DNA of 64,000 bases from Nymphaea colorata (lineage: Eukaryota > Streptophyta > Magnoliopsida > Nymphaeales > Nymphaeaceae). The stretch spans positions 24,366,802 to 24,430,801 of the forward strand of contig NC_045145.1 of NCBI RefSeq assembly GCF_008831285.2, written 5' to 3'. The translations under genes were made by a program, and so were the position numbers. The number at the start of each line of letters is the position of its first letter. The stretch's first letter is position 1. Shown piece by piece: positions 35,880 to 47,651 of this stretch. Under the pieces are notes generated by a model that saw only the letters and a list, made by a program, of their open reading frames with translations, ran no database searches and was not told the origin of the DNA.

Positions 35880-36115
35880 ATAATTGGACATACAGCCATC
35901 TAACGAAGGCCGTCTGGTCTAACATGATTGACAGTTAAGAGAAAAACAAGGAGAAAAAAGTGATGACATTTTCATCATTTGGTATTAGTTTACATTTTTT
36001 TTCTCTTTTTTTTTTCTCAACCATCCATCTGCTTCAGATGGACGGCCCTGTTTAGATGATTGGGTGACTCTAGATAGCTGGAGTCATCATTCACTATATA
36101 TATATATAGATGAGG
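35880..36115. repeat. Dispersed repeat, related to 63265-63470
   Basis: Both share the order TCTAACATGAT/TCCAACATGAT, AACAAGGAGAAAAAAG-like, TATTAGTTTA, CAACCATCCATCTGC and a final GTGACTC...TCACTATATA-like part. Possibly a MITE family; a third weak match is near 20250. It lies in the VPS52 intron 35346-37094. Confidence 0.5.
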
Positions 36116-37273
36116 AGGAGAACAAAATTTATGTAAACTTAGTAGATATGGATGTAGCAAGATGCCTCCATGCCCCTTCTAGAAGTTAGAACCTGTTTTG
36201 GTGGGGAACATGACAAAGTTCCTCTTCTTCCAGCTTATGGCAAACATTTGAAAGGAATAAGTACTCTTTGAACAGTGTTAGCACTGTCTGCTCAGTGATC
36301 CTTTGTCAGTTTATAGAGTATTCCTTGTGAATGAAAAGTGGCTCGTTTTAGTGATTGAACAGCATGACCACATGATAAAATAGGGAAAAGTTTCAAAACA
36401 CACCTAAAGATCTGGTGATAATGAGAAACACACATAACTTTTCAATATTATAAAAGCAACCTAGTTTTTTCCATCGTTGATTTTAAATGACATTAAAGAT
36501 GTAACTAACGTTGTGACTACACTTAGGTTTGCCCTTGGGATTTGCTTGCAATAATGGAGTGCGTTAATACACTATGTGTAGTTAAAGAGGCTAGTGCAAG
36601 CAAATGAGCTTGAATTTTCCCACTTTTGAGGGTACGTTACCCTTTTTATCAGACAAACCTCAACTTAAGTTGGTGAAATTGTCTGGTTAATTGGCAAAAG
36701 ATCATTTTTTATTGATGATGCAAAAAGTAGGTTTGTCTTTAACAATATCAAAAACTTCATGTTTTTGCAAGTGTTTCACATAACATAAATTGGAAATCAC
36801 AATCCAAAAGCAATTCCTTGTGTAGTAGGGAAATAAATGTCTAAAACTTTACTGATGGAACATTTAATTGGTAATGAACAATTTTAATAGCCTTTTATGG
36901 TCTCATGCATGTTGCATCCCAATAAAACCATTCAGATGCACACACACACACAATACTCAGCAGATTTTTTTTATTAAAATTTCTTTTACTAGGTAAAATA
37001 GTTTTGTGATGTTTTCCTGTTGCCATTATGCTTTTAGTCACCATTTGGATAACACTTTTAACCTGATGGAGTAACTTTTTCTGCATGAGCACAGGTTAAG
37101 CTTTCATTATGGCCTCGTTTCAAGATGGTTTTTGACTTGCATCTTAATAGTTTACGGAATGCTAATGTTAAAACCTTGTGGGAAGATGACATCCATCCAC
37201 ATTATGTGATGAGAGTTATGCTGAATTCACTGCATCTCTCATTCAGCTTAATGTTGATTATGGAGATGGAAAG

Positions 37274-37461
37274 GTAAGCAAATAAATGCTCGGGCTTGCT
37301 GATTATTTCTCTTTCTTTTGGATATTGTGTTATGTTCCATTGTATATGGCCTGAAAGTATGTATTACAAGTTTGATTTTTTATCATTTTATACTGGGCAA
37401 TTGTTTTGTCAGTGCTTTGTCACATGGGTGATATTTTGGTTACCTATTGCATCTCTCAATC
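37274..37461. other. VPS52 intron remnant up to the gypsy breakpoint
   Basis: Starts with a normal donor (GTAAGC) after the last VPS52 exon; the next VPS52 exon is absent. At 37462 the sequence becomes identical in register to 46134 inside the gypsy RT. TGTG is common to both sides of the junction, i.e. microhomology. Confidence 0.8.
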
Positions 37462-40133
37462 TGTGAAGGAGATGCTCGAGAGCGGGGTCATTCGACCTAG
37501 TAGTAGTCCGTTTTCATCACCCGTTTTGTTAGTAAAGAAGAAGGATGGCACATGGAGGTTCTGTGTAGACTACCGGGCCCTCAATGAGGTCACGGTAAAG
37601 GATAAACACCCTATACCAGTCATAGATGAATTACTTGACGAATTGGCTGGTGCTTCTTATTTTTCGAAGATGGACTTAAGAGCAGGCTACCATCAAATTC
37701 GTATGCAGAAAGAGGATATTCACAAGACCGCGTTTCGTACTCATGATGGCCATTACGAATTCCTCGTAATGCCTTTTGGATTGACAAATGCACCAGCTAC
37801 TTTCCAGAGGTGCATGAATGATCTCTTTCGAAGATACTTGCGGGACTATGTATTGGTGTTCTTTGATGACATACTCGTGTACAGTCCAATTCTTGAGATG
37901 CATGCGAAGCATTTGGACACCGTCCTTACTATCCTGAGGGACAACCATCTCTATGCTAAGATGTCCAAGTGTACTTTTGACCAAACTTCAGTAGGATACT
38001 TGGGACACGTTGTCTCTAAGGAGGGCGTTAGAGCTGAGCCAGAGAAGTTGGTAGCAATCGAGCAGTGGCCTCTACCCAAGAATCCAAAAGAGATGCGTGG
38101 ATTTTTGAGGCTGACCGGATATTATAGACGCTTCATCAGTGGCTATGGGTCAATAGCTTCACCATTGACCCACATGTTGAAGAAGGGACCATTTCAGTGG
38201 TCAGACAAATCGAGGGAGGCCTTCACCCAGTTGAAGGCAGCACTTGTTTCAGCGCCCGTTTTGACTTTGCCAAATTTTGATAAGGAGTTCACTATTGAGA
38301 CTGATGCCAGTGATGTGGGAGTTGGGGCAGTTTTGAGTCAGGAGGGACATCCAGTGGCATACATGTCCAAGGCGCTTACGAAAAGGGCCAAGCCTCTCTC
38401 CACTTATGAGAAGGAGCTCCTAGCTATGGTGTTAGCAGTGGACAAGTGGCGTCCTTACTTGTTGGGAAGAAAGTTTGTGGTTAGGACCGACCACAATAGC
38501 CTAAAATATATGGTGAACCAGCGCATTACCACTCCTATCCAACAACGATGGCTCTCTAAGTTGTTGGGTTATGATTTCACCATAGAGTATAAGAAAGGTA
38601 ACGAAAATACAGTCGCGGATGCTCTCTCACGTTTGGGAGAGAATATGATGATGACTTTGTCAGTTGTGAGTACGAATCTGTGGGACAGGATTGCATTAGA
38701 GCAGGATGCTGAGGATAGCACTAGACTGTTGAAGGCATCAGTGACACAAAATGAGGGATCCGTCCCTAACTACTCCATTCGTGGAAGGCTCCTATGTCGC
38801 AAGGACAAGGTAGTGATTCCCAAGCAATCCACTCTCAGGGACGAGCTTATTAGGCACTTCCATGAGTCTGCCACAGCGGGCCATGAGGGGGTGACCAAGA
38901 CCATAGGCAGGATCAAGCCCCAGTTCTGGTGGGAGGGCTTGAAGGCTGATGTGAAGAGGTTTGTGCGAGATTGTCAGATATGCCAGAGGGAGAAGTATGA
39001 GGCAGTCAGGCCTCCCGGGCACCTAGTTCCCCTACCTATTCCTACACAGCCATGGAGAGATGTCTCTATGGATTTTATAGAGGCAATGCCTAAGTCAGAG
39101 GGGAAAGAGTCAGTCATGGTGGTAGTTGACAGACTGACGAAATATGTTCACTTTGTGCCCTTACCTCGCCTATATCAGGGTCCCCTCGTTGCTGCAGCCT
39201 AAGACGATCATGTTGGGAAGCTTCATGGAATGCCCAACACCATCGTGAGTGACCGGGACTCTATTTTCTTGGCAGCCTTTTGGCAAGAGTACATGCGACT
39301 GGCAGGTACCTCTATACATTTTAGCACTGCACACCATCCTCAGACAGATGGACAGAGTGAGGTAGTGAATCGTACATTGGAGACGTACCTCAGATGTTAT
39401 GCAGGGGCACGACCCAACACTTGGGTCAGACATATATCGTGGGCTGAGTGGTCCTATAACACTAGCCTCCATTCAAGCACAGGAGTCACACCGTATGAGG
39501 CAGTGTATGGTTTTCCACCTCCCACTATTCCTCGGTATGAAGAAGGGACAGCCATGGACGATGAATTGGATAGCACCTTACGAACTCGTGAAGAGATTCT
39601 GGAATCTCTTAAGCAGAACATCGCTAAGGCCCAAACTCGTATGCAACAGTTCTACAATAAGGGACGAAAAGATAGAGAGTTCAGTGTGGGAGACTATGTA
39701 TGGCTGAAGCGACTCCCTTTCAAACAGAAGTCCTTATTGGGGCAGCCCTATTCTAAACTCCTTCCCAAGTATTATGGTCCATACCAAGTACTTCAAAGAA
39801 TAGGGAAGGCTGCTTATCGCATCTCCTTACCACCGGCTGCCCAAGTTCATCCGGTTTTTCACGTGACACGGTTGAAGCCACACCACGGTTCTCTCCCTGG
39901 GAACATTGAGCACATCCCGAACCAGCAGCCCACTCCATATCGGATCTTGAAGCATCGATATGATTTGAGAGATGGTAGGCAACGGCATGAGATTTTGATT
40001 GAGTGGGAAGGTCCAGACGGAGGTACCTCTTGGGAGGACTTGGAACAGATTCGTCTTCGTTTCCCTACGTCACGAGCCTGGGGACTTCGTCTCCGTTTCC
40101 CTATGCCACGAGCTGTGGACAAGCTCGATCTGA
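37462..40133 (+). pseudogene. gypsy pol, copy 1 (RT from mid-domain, RNase H, integrase, chromodomain)
   Basis: An open frame from 37406 (its first 19 codons are flank) to TAA at 39200-39202, then open again in the same frame to beyond 40130. RT motifs: [60 protein letters not shown]. RNase [46 protein letters not shown]. Integrase: H-H-C-C zinc finger ([20 protein letters not shown]), [37 protein letters not shown]. The C terminus HPVFHVTRLKPHHG leads into the chromodomain HRYDLRDGRQRHEILIEWEG and TSWEDLEQI. The TAA falls inside the integrase core and copy 2 has it too. Apart from it the frame is clean. Confidence 0.92.
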
Positions 40134-40145
40134 GGAGGGTGAGAT
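40131..40145 (+). other. Likely polypurine tract, gypsy copy 1
   Basis: TGAGGAGGGTGAGAT directly precedes TGATACGAGCC, the inferred LTR start. The same arrangement is found at 48804-48818 in copy 2. Confidence 0.65.
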
Positions 40146-43100
40146 TGATACGAGCCTTCCTAGAACTCGTGCTCCCCATGTTGGCACCTCTGCAGAAGGC
40201 GCTCGTATTGGTAGGGAGGCTAACTTTTCTTGTCTTGAGTTTGGCGGAAAACAGGTGGAGCCAAGCCGGCTGCACATGGAAGACCTAGGTGGGTTCAACC
40301 TAGGAGACCTAGACCCGCCCGGTCTGGGTGTGAAAGGCCCAAGCGCACCTAGCTTGGATGAAGAAGACCCGGACCCACTTAGTCCGGAAGAGGATGACCT
40401 AGGCACGTCTGGCCTAGATGATGGTGGGCTCGGCTTGGAGAGGAGCATATGTGATCCAGGCATGGATCAAGAGCAGTGGGCTCGGACCCACTTGGAGAAT
40501 CAAGTTGACGAAGCTCGGGCGGACCCGGGCGAGGTGGGGCCTTTGGCCCAATTCAGATTTGAACTTTTTATTTGAGTTAATTTGCTTATGTACCGTTTTC
40601 TTTATTAGACTCGATTTGCTTTTCGTCTCATCTCGAGACACAACTTGGAACCGGTTCGGGCACTTGTATTTAAGCCCAAAACCGAGACACTTAATCATTA
40701 TCGTTTAATCAAATTGAAGTTTTCTCTCTCTCCGTGTGAAGAGTCCCTTGGGCCTTAGGTCGTGGCTTCCATGGAAGCACTACATTGCAATGCTCACCAA
40801 GCCGTGAGATTAGTGGAGATTCAAGCTCCGTTAATGGCCGCCGGCTGCCATTGACAACTTGGATTTGCAGCGTTCCGAACCAAGAGATCCTTGGATAGGC
40901 AGCCGTGCCTTCTCCTTGATCACGAAGGAGTTGAGAGGTGGCTGCACTAGAGGAAGTTGAAGGAGGTGCCGCCCGTGGTTCTGGCCCGTCTTCTTCAACA
41001 TCGACATCCGGCGAGATCCTCATCATGAGCTAAGTATTCTGATCTTCTTAGTACTTGGTGGATGAGATCTCGGTTCTCCCTTAACCACAACATCAACGCA
41101 GGCCCAAGCCTTGCATTCGGGGGATAAATTGCTCGTCTAACTAGGTCTGGACCAGCGGCATCGCGTGGAGAAGAAGACCTACCTTGGAGACAACTTGAGG
41201 ACGATCAGGAGCATCCGGCTGGAGTTCTTCCAGCAGCCTAAATCCTGGTAATATTATGTTGAATCTGAGATAGGTGAGGCGTCCCTAGTCTCTATACGAG
41301 TTCTGGACCAAAAGGAGAAGGCTAGGGCGAGGAAGGAGAAAGTCCGTGGAAGGAAAGAGTGCCATCGCGGAGGGAAAGAAGGAGAAGCGCGGAAGGGGCG
41401 ACTCTCGGATTTCTGAAGGGCGCGTCAGAAACCACTTCTGCTAAAACAGCTGTATTTGGAGATTTACTGGGAGTTTTGAGGCGATCTATAACTTGTTGGA
41501 AAGCTCTCATCCTCAGGTACAACATACTAAAATTTCAGCCCGATCGGACCAGGGCGCACCGTCAAATCTGCCGCTGAAGTTAGCTGTTTCCGCCGCCGCC
41601 GCTCAGGCGCAGTCCGCCGCAGAACCGCCACTTGCAGAGGCTGTTTCCGGCGATTCCGATGGAGTTTTCTGGCGATCCATATACCGTTGGATTCGTAATT
41701 AAAAGTTCTACAACATTTCAAAAATCAAGGTATTTGGACTTCATTTGACAAGTGAATCATCGACTGCAAGTTCTGGACGTTGAAGGACTGCTTGTCGGTT
41801 TTCATGGAGTAGATCAGACTTCCGGTTAATTTTCCGGCCAGCTCCGGGGACTTCCAGCCAAAACCAACTTTTGGGTAATTAGTTCCAAGTCTGCCATTGC
41901 TATATCTTGATTTTACTTGAATTATTTCGTGTTTAGCAAGGTCAAATGCGGTCAAACATTTGGCGACGGAAGTGGAAGGACACTTGTGGTATTTGGAACG
42001 GGCGCCACGTGTCCCTTGCACCAAGGAGGAAGGTGGCCCTTTCCTAATCCGTCCCTACTGATTAGGGAAAGGAGGATTTGGCGCGATTTGGGTACATTGT
42101 ACCTAGACACTTACCTAAGTGAGCAGGCCGGGTGGCGTCCTAGGAACGTGCCACGTGGAAAAGGAAATCTCGTCCTCCCTTGTGCGAAATCTCTTTCCTA
42201 TTTCTCCTCCAACGAGATAGGAAAGGTGGAGATTGCGGTTGGATACATTGTATCTAGGCGCCTTCTATTGAGGGCAGAATCTCGTCAATCTTGCGGGGAT
42301 CTTGTTCCTATTTCCTCTCCAACGAAATAAGAAAGACTAGCTCGTGGAGGCTAGGTGCATTGTACCTAGACGTTTCCTAATCAAGGCAAGATCTCGGTGC
42401 ATCCTTGGGGGATTCTCATGCACGAATGAAGGGGATTTCCTCCACGATCTTAGGAGGCGATTTGCACCAAATTTGGGAAGCCTCTTCATCCCAGCTCGTG
42501 TGAAGAGGAAGGAGCTCACTTGGAGAAGGCGTGAGTCAAGCTAGGAGCTGAGAACGTCAAGGAAGAACCGGCCGGATTCCGTCTAACATACCTCGCTGAG
42601 GATTCCACATCCGCCAAAGAAGAAGGAAGGAGAAGGAGCATTACATGAGGATTGCCTCAACGTCCGCCGGCGCACCGGCGATCGCCTCCCCCTCTCAATA
42701 CAAAAGACCGGGGTTGAATTGGTCTTACGGGTGAAGGCTTTCCTCATCTCGAAGTTGATTTTCCGTTAAACTTTTATATATTGATACTTGCTGGATTTGT
42801 TTCTCCAATCTTCATTCTAGCAAGAAGGACGTGTGGCTCAACCTCTACCCGTGGGAGATTGCAGCCCAAGGAGAGAAGGGACCGCACTCGTCGGGCGAAA
42901 TCGACGATAGCTTCCCCCAATCGACAGTCCGTTCACTCTTGGGGTCGATTGGAAATCCGGTGAAGATATTCCCTCTCTCTTTTACGTTCAATCCTAGATA
43001 GAACTTGATCCTCTCTTGTTCTTGTAATTCTATCTAAGGACTTTGGCGACCGGAGTAGGAGTGGAGCTGAATACCGAAGGGCAACCGCGTGTTGTGGCCT

Positions 43101-43612
43101 TTACCTTCGGTGAGCAAGAGGAGCCCCAAGCGTGGCCTTGGGAGGTAAAAATTTGGATCACCCTATAGATCCGGGGAAGGGAGTATTGCTTTCTATCCTG
43201 CCTTCGGCATTGACAACCGGCTGGAATCCCTCCAAGGCACCTTGCCAAAGACACGATTTCCGGGTTGTGGACCACCTAGGGATAAGGGCGTGGTTTGATT
43301 CGCATAGGGATTGCATGACAGGATGGTTTGAATGGTTTGGAGAATGATGAGTGAGATGAGTGCTTGATGTATCGCTCCGCTTTGTATTAAGCCTCACATC
43401 CATTCTAGATTCTTGTAGTAGGTTCAAGCTGGGATTGGGGAAGCCATACTTGTAAAATCTTGACCTACATTTGAGCCGGGGTTGCTGTCCGGCGGGAACC
43501 ACTCTTGTAATTAATTTTTAAACTCTATATCGGCAACATCCTCCTAGATCTTGGAGAGGGTCTCGACCACTTTTTGAAGGTTTTCGTGGCCGCATTGGGG
43601 CAGACCCTACCA
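40146..43612 (+). repeat. Shared gypsy LTR (3' LTR of copy 1 and 5' LTR of copy 2)
   Basis: About 3.47 kb from TGATACGAGCC to GACCCTACCA. It is near-identical to 48819-51735. A TATTTAAG at 40668-40675, about 520 bases in, may be the promoter. Borders are inferred from the polypurine tract and the primer-binding site; the TG...CA ends fit. Open frames inside it (e.g. 40003-40575) have no protein similarity and are not annotated as genes. Confidence 0.8.
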
Positions 43613-43614
43613 GT

Positions 43615-43626
43615 TGGTATCAGAGC
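43615..43626 (+). other. Primer-binding site of gypsy copy 2
   Basis: TGGTATCAGAGC two bases after the inferred LTR end; complementary to initiator Met-tRNA. Confidence 0.93.
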
Positions 43627-43883
43627 AGTTGGAGGACACCTAGTTGCTGATTTGGTTGCTTGGCAGCCATTGGAGACGCTCGGAGTTCATCTTGCTAGAT
43701 TCGACCAGCGCAAGGAGTTTACAGGGCAGATTTGAGACACTATTCGGTCACGGTTTTCTAGCAGATTTGGGCAGTTTGTGCTAGTGGTTTTCAGGCAGCG
43801 ACAGTAGTGTTTATTTCAGTTTTGGTCCAGTTTTCAGTTCAGCATATTGCAGCTTTTGTTTGAGACATTTTTACTTGAGTGTG

Positions 43884-45480
43884 ATGGCTCCACGTAAGGC
43901 TAAGACCATCGAACCCGAAACCATGGCGGTAGAGGGTGAACAAGTCGTGGTGGAGGAGACTCGTATAATAGAAAGAGGGGAGCCCTCGGGCACCAACTCC
44001 AAATTAGACCTTATCCTTAACCAATTAGCTGGGGTAACACAAACCATTGCCAATATGGACAGCCGGTTGAACAACCTAGAGCAAAGGAGAAACCCACCTC
44101 GTTCCCAAACCTCTTCCTACTATCGTAGGAATGACCCCATAGGAGCAGTGAGTGAGACATTTTTGGGGGATGCTAGGAGAGCAAGCCTAAGGGGACAAGG
44201 GGTAGAACAACCACCTAGAGCCCACACATATGTTCTCCAAAACGAACCAGTCCCACCCCCTATCCAACGCCAAATTACCCATCCTCAACTCACTAATGGT
44301 ACCAACCAAAACGGGGCACCCATACATGTGGGGGAAAGAGCCAGACGAGGGGGTGAGAGACCTACACCGGAGGAGATAAGGAGAGCCTTCCTAGAACAAA
44401 GGCAAAACCATGAGAGGTAGCACCACGACGAGCCTTACCAAGATATGGGTCCACACCATGAAGGACCAAGGAGACATCATGAAAATCGCTCCATGCATTC
44501 CATGACTTTTGGCGGGTTTGAGGAAGAATTAGATAGGAAAATCGAGATGATGAACGGCCAAGGTAGAGGTCAGCACCATGCTGGTTTTAATCATAGAAGG
44601 AGAGACCGACAAAATGAGGAGCCGAGGCTCCCTATGCCAAAAATGGACTTCCCTAAATTCAATGGGAAAAGGCCAAAGGAATGGGTCTACAAAGCCGAAC
44701 AATACTTCATTTGCCAAGAAATTGCAGAGCAACACAAGATTCATTTGGCCAAGATGTATCTAGAAGAGGAGGCCATGCAATGGTATTGCTTTTGGGAAGA
44801 GGACTATCCAAACACCACTTGGGACCTCTTCAAGGACGAACTTTTACTACGGTTTGGAGAGACCACGTACGTTAACCACGAGATTGAATTGAGAAATCTC
44901 AAGCAAACTTCTACCGTCCAAGACTATCAAAGCAAGTTTGAGAGACTATGTAGCATGGTTAAAAATCGACCAGAGGATTCCAAGATCGCCCACTTCATAG
45001 GGGGTCTTGATGAGGACATTCAAATTGAGATGCTTAGGGATCCTCCTACCGAATTAAGGAGATGTTTTGCATTGGCCAAGACTATTGAGGAGCAACTTAG
45101 AAGAAGAGAGGCAAGAAAGAAGGCTTACAAACCAGGGATTGCATCCAAACCCAAGCTTAATTTTGTGAAATCAGCTCCACCCCAAAGAAAGTTTGAAAAC
45201 CGGCCAGCCTTTCGCAATAACATTCCCATTAAATACATTTCACGTCAAGAAAGAGAGGAAAGGATTAAAAAGGGGCTTTGCTTCAACTATGAAGAAAAGT
45301 GGCATGCGGGTCATAAGTGCAAGCATTTTCAGTTATATGAGGTCACAGATAGTGATGAGGAACTTGAGGGAAGCGAAGAGGTAGATACCAAGGGCACGGA
45401 GGTAGCCAAGGTAGAAGAAGATACCGAGGAGAAAGAGGAGGGCTTGTGTCACGCTCTCACAAACAACGGGCCCAATGCCA
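43884..45480 (+). pseudogene. gypsy gag, copy 2, with a premature TAG and an altered zinc knuckle
   Basis: Likely start ATG at 43884 (MAPRKAKTIEPETMAVEG), 24 bases inside an open frame. TAG at 44418-44420 interrupts it (NHER stop HHDEPYQD); the frame continues unchanged. The retrotransposon gag domain is visible ([61 protein letters not shown]). The zinc knuckle at 45280-45322 reads [14 protein letters not shown] where CX2CX4HX4C is expected: the second Cys is Tyr (TGT to TAT type change). Gag would assemble particles and bind RNA; both lesions should disable it. Copy 1 lacks this region, so the time of these changes cannot be compared. Confidence 0.9.
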
Positions 45481-47651
45481 TGAAGGTTGTGGGTAATATC
45501 AATAACCAAAAGGTGATTGTTCTTCTTGATACCGGAGCCACCCACAACTTCCTCAATTCGAGGTTGGCTCATCTCGTGGATGGCAAGACGACTCCTCAAG
45601 CTTCTTTCAATGTCATGGTTGGAAATGGAGAGAAACTAGCTTGCAATGAAATTTGCAAAAACGTGGGCTTGGAAATGCACAAGGTTCCTTTCAAGGTTGA
45701 TCTATACCTTCTTCCCATTGGGGGTGTAGATGTAGTACTTGGGATTCAATGGATGAAAACCTTGAAAAGGATCTTGTGGGACTTGGATGACATGACTATG
45801 ACGTTTCCTAAGGAGGGTGGAGGGGAAGTAACCCTCAGAGCAATCAATCCTAGCGTGGACCCGAAGCCGGCCTTGAAGGCCCTCATTGCAAATCAGCCAG
45901 CATATTGGCTAGTGTCCATGGTAAAAGATGTTGTACCTTCCACCACCAGTGTTGAAGAGATTCCTCGGGTCATTCAGTGTGTGATTGATCGGTTTTCTTC
46001 AGTTTTTGAAGAGCCTAAAAGTTTGCCTCCCATTCGTTCCTATGATCACATGATTACCCTCACCAAGGGGGCAGAGGCAGTGAATGTGCGTCCATATCGG
46101 TCTGCCTATAGTCAAAAGGCCGAGATAGAAAAACTTGTGAAGGAGATGCTCGAGAGCGGGGTCATTCGACCTAGTAGTAGTCCGTTTTCATCACCCGTTT
46201 TGTTAGTAAAGAAGAAGGATGACACATGGAGGTTCTGTGTAGACTACCGGGCCCTCAATGAGGTCACGGTAAAGGATAAACACCCTATACCAGTCATAGA
46301 TGAATTACTTGACGAATTGGCTGGTGCTTCTTAATTTTCGAAGATGGACTTAAGAGCAGGCTACCATCAAATTCGTATGCAGAAAGAGGATATTCACAAG
46401 ACCGCGTTTCGTACTCATGATGGCCATTACGAATTCCTCGTAATGCCTTTTGGATTGACAAATGCACCAGCTACTTTCCAGAGGTGCATGAATGATCTCT
46501 TTCGAAGATACTTGCGGGACTATGTATTGGTGTTCTTTGATGACATACTCGTGTACAGTCCAACTCTTGAGATGCATGCGAAGCATTTGGACACCGTCCT
46601 TACTATCCTGAGGGACAACCAGCTCTATGCTAAGATGTCCAAGTGTACTTTTGGCCAAACTTCAGTAGGATACTTGGGACACGTTGTCTCTAAGGAGGGC
46701 GTTAGAGCTGAGCCAGAGAAGTTGGTAGCAATCGAGCAGTGGCCTCTACCCAAGAATCCAAAAGAGATGCGTGGATTTTTGAGGCTGACCGGATATTATA
46801 GACGCTTCATCAGTGGCTATGGGTCAATAGCTTCACCATTGACCCACATGTTGAAGAATGGACCATTTCAGTGGTCAGACAAATCGAGGGAGGCCTTCAC
46901 CCAGTTGAAGGCAGCACTTGTTTCAGCGCCCGTTTTGACTTTGCCAAATTTTGATAAGGAGTTCACTATTGAGACTGATGCCAGTGATGTGGGAGTTGGG
47001 GCAGTTTTGAGTCAGGAGGGACATCCAGTGGCATACATGTCCAAGGCGCTTACGAAAAGGGCCAAGCCTCTCTCCACTTATGAGAAGGAGCTCCTAGCTA
47101 TGGTGTTAGCAGTGGACAAGTGGCGTCCTTACTTGTTGGGAAGAAAGTTTGTGGTTAGGACCGACCACAATAGCCTAAAATATATGGTGAACCAGCGCAT
47201 TACCACTCCTATCCAACAACGATGGCTCTCTAAGTTGTTGGGTTATGATTTCACCATAGAGTATAAGAAAGGTAACGAAAATACAGCCGCGGATGCTCTC
47301 TCACGTTTGGGAGAGAATATGATGATGACTTTGTCAGTTGTGAGTACGAATCTGTGGGACAGGATTGCATTAGAGCAGGATGCTGAGGATAGCACTAGAC
47401 TGTTGAAGGCATCAGTGACACAAAATGAGGGATCCGTCCCTAACTACTCCATTCGTGGAAGGCTCCTATGTCGCAAGGACAAGGTAGTGATTCCCAAGCA
47501 ATCCACTCTCAGGGACGAGCTTATTAGGCACTTCCATGAGTCTGCCACAGCGGGCCATGAGGGGGTGACCAAGACCATAGGCAGGATCAAGCCCCAGTTC
47601 TGGTGGGAGGGCTTGAAGGCTGATGTGAAGAGGTTTGTACGAGATTGTTAG
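45481..47651 (+). pseudogene. gypsy protease, RT, RNase H, copy 2, with two stops
   Basis: The protease motif [16 protein letters not shown] is at about 45520-45560. RT follows after [24 protein letters not shown] at 46332-46334 replaces the TAT (Tyr) of copy 1 in [14 protein letters not shown]. The frame then runs open to a TAG at 47649-47651 in the integrase zinc finger (DC stop ICQREK), where copy 1 has CAG. RT (FFDDILVYS), RNase H ([21 protein letters not shown]) and the first half of the zinc finger are otherwise intact and almost identical to copy 1. Confidence 0.92.

Larger units (their letters stand above)
24931..37273 (+). pseudogene. VPS52: VPS52 (GARP/EARP complex subunit) fragment, middle exons only
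   Basis: Seven consecutive exons are in VPS52 order with matching phases: 24931-25012 (YLILFLKEHGKEIYVEVRG), 32529-32711 (VLSAHFRAYIQALEKLQLDI), 34511-34626 (EIDQPALIPHIAEASSSKYP), 34713-34771 (YLFCDDFFGEEQIFHDIFA), 34977-35077 (PFAVIDEHFNSILVNCFDAI), 35295-35345 (LVMSRRRIPCLDSYLDK) and 37095-37273 (VKLSLWPRFKMVFDLHL). They cover about 257 codons of a family that is about 700 residues long. VPS52 tethers endosome-derived vesicles at the Golgi; the Arabidopsis gene is POK. The last exon lacks one base at 37215-37216 (AGA GT TAT where AGA NGN TAT is expected), which shifts the frame. N-terminal exons are not seen upstream, and the C-terminal exons are replaced by a gypsy element from 37462. The rest may lie outside the window or have been lost. 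Confidence 0.85.
37462..43612 (+). mobile_element. Ty3/gypsy chromovirus, 5'-truncated copy 1 with its 3' LTR
   Basis: The internal region starts abruptly within reverse transcriptase and runs through RNase H, integrase and a chromodomain to a 3.5-kb LTR (40146-43612). The 5' LTR, gag, protease and the start of RT are missing. The LTR is shared with copy 2, whose primer-binding site follows at 43615. Integrase-terminal chromodomain and very long LTRs fit the Tekay/Del group of chromoviruses (family knowledge, not tested). Confidence 0.93.

Noticed and set aside
40003-40575. 190-codon open frame (and its copy at 48676)
   Set aside because: Overlaps the chromodomain in another frame and then the LTR; its duplication only reflects the two gypsy copies.
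41917-43502. Several 60-137-codon open frames in the gypsy LTR
   Set aside because: Non-coding LTR; no protein similarity; present on both strands in moderately GC-rich DNA.
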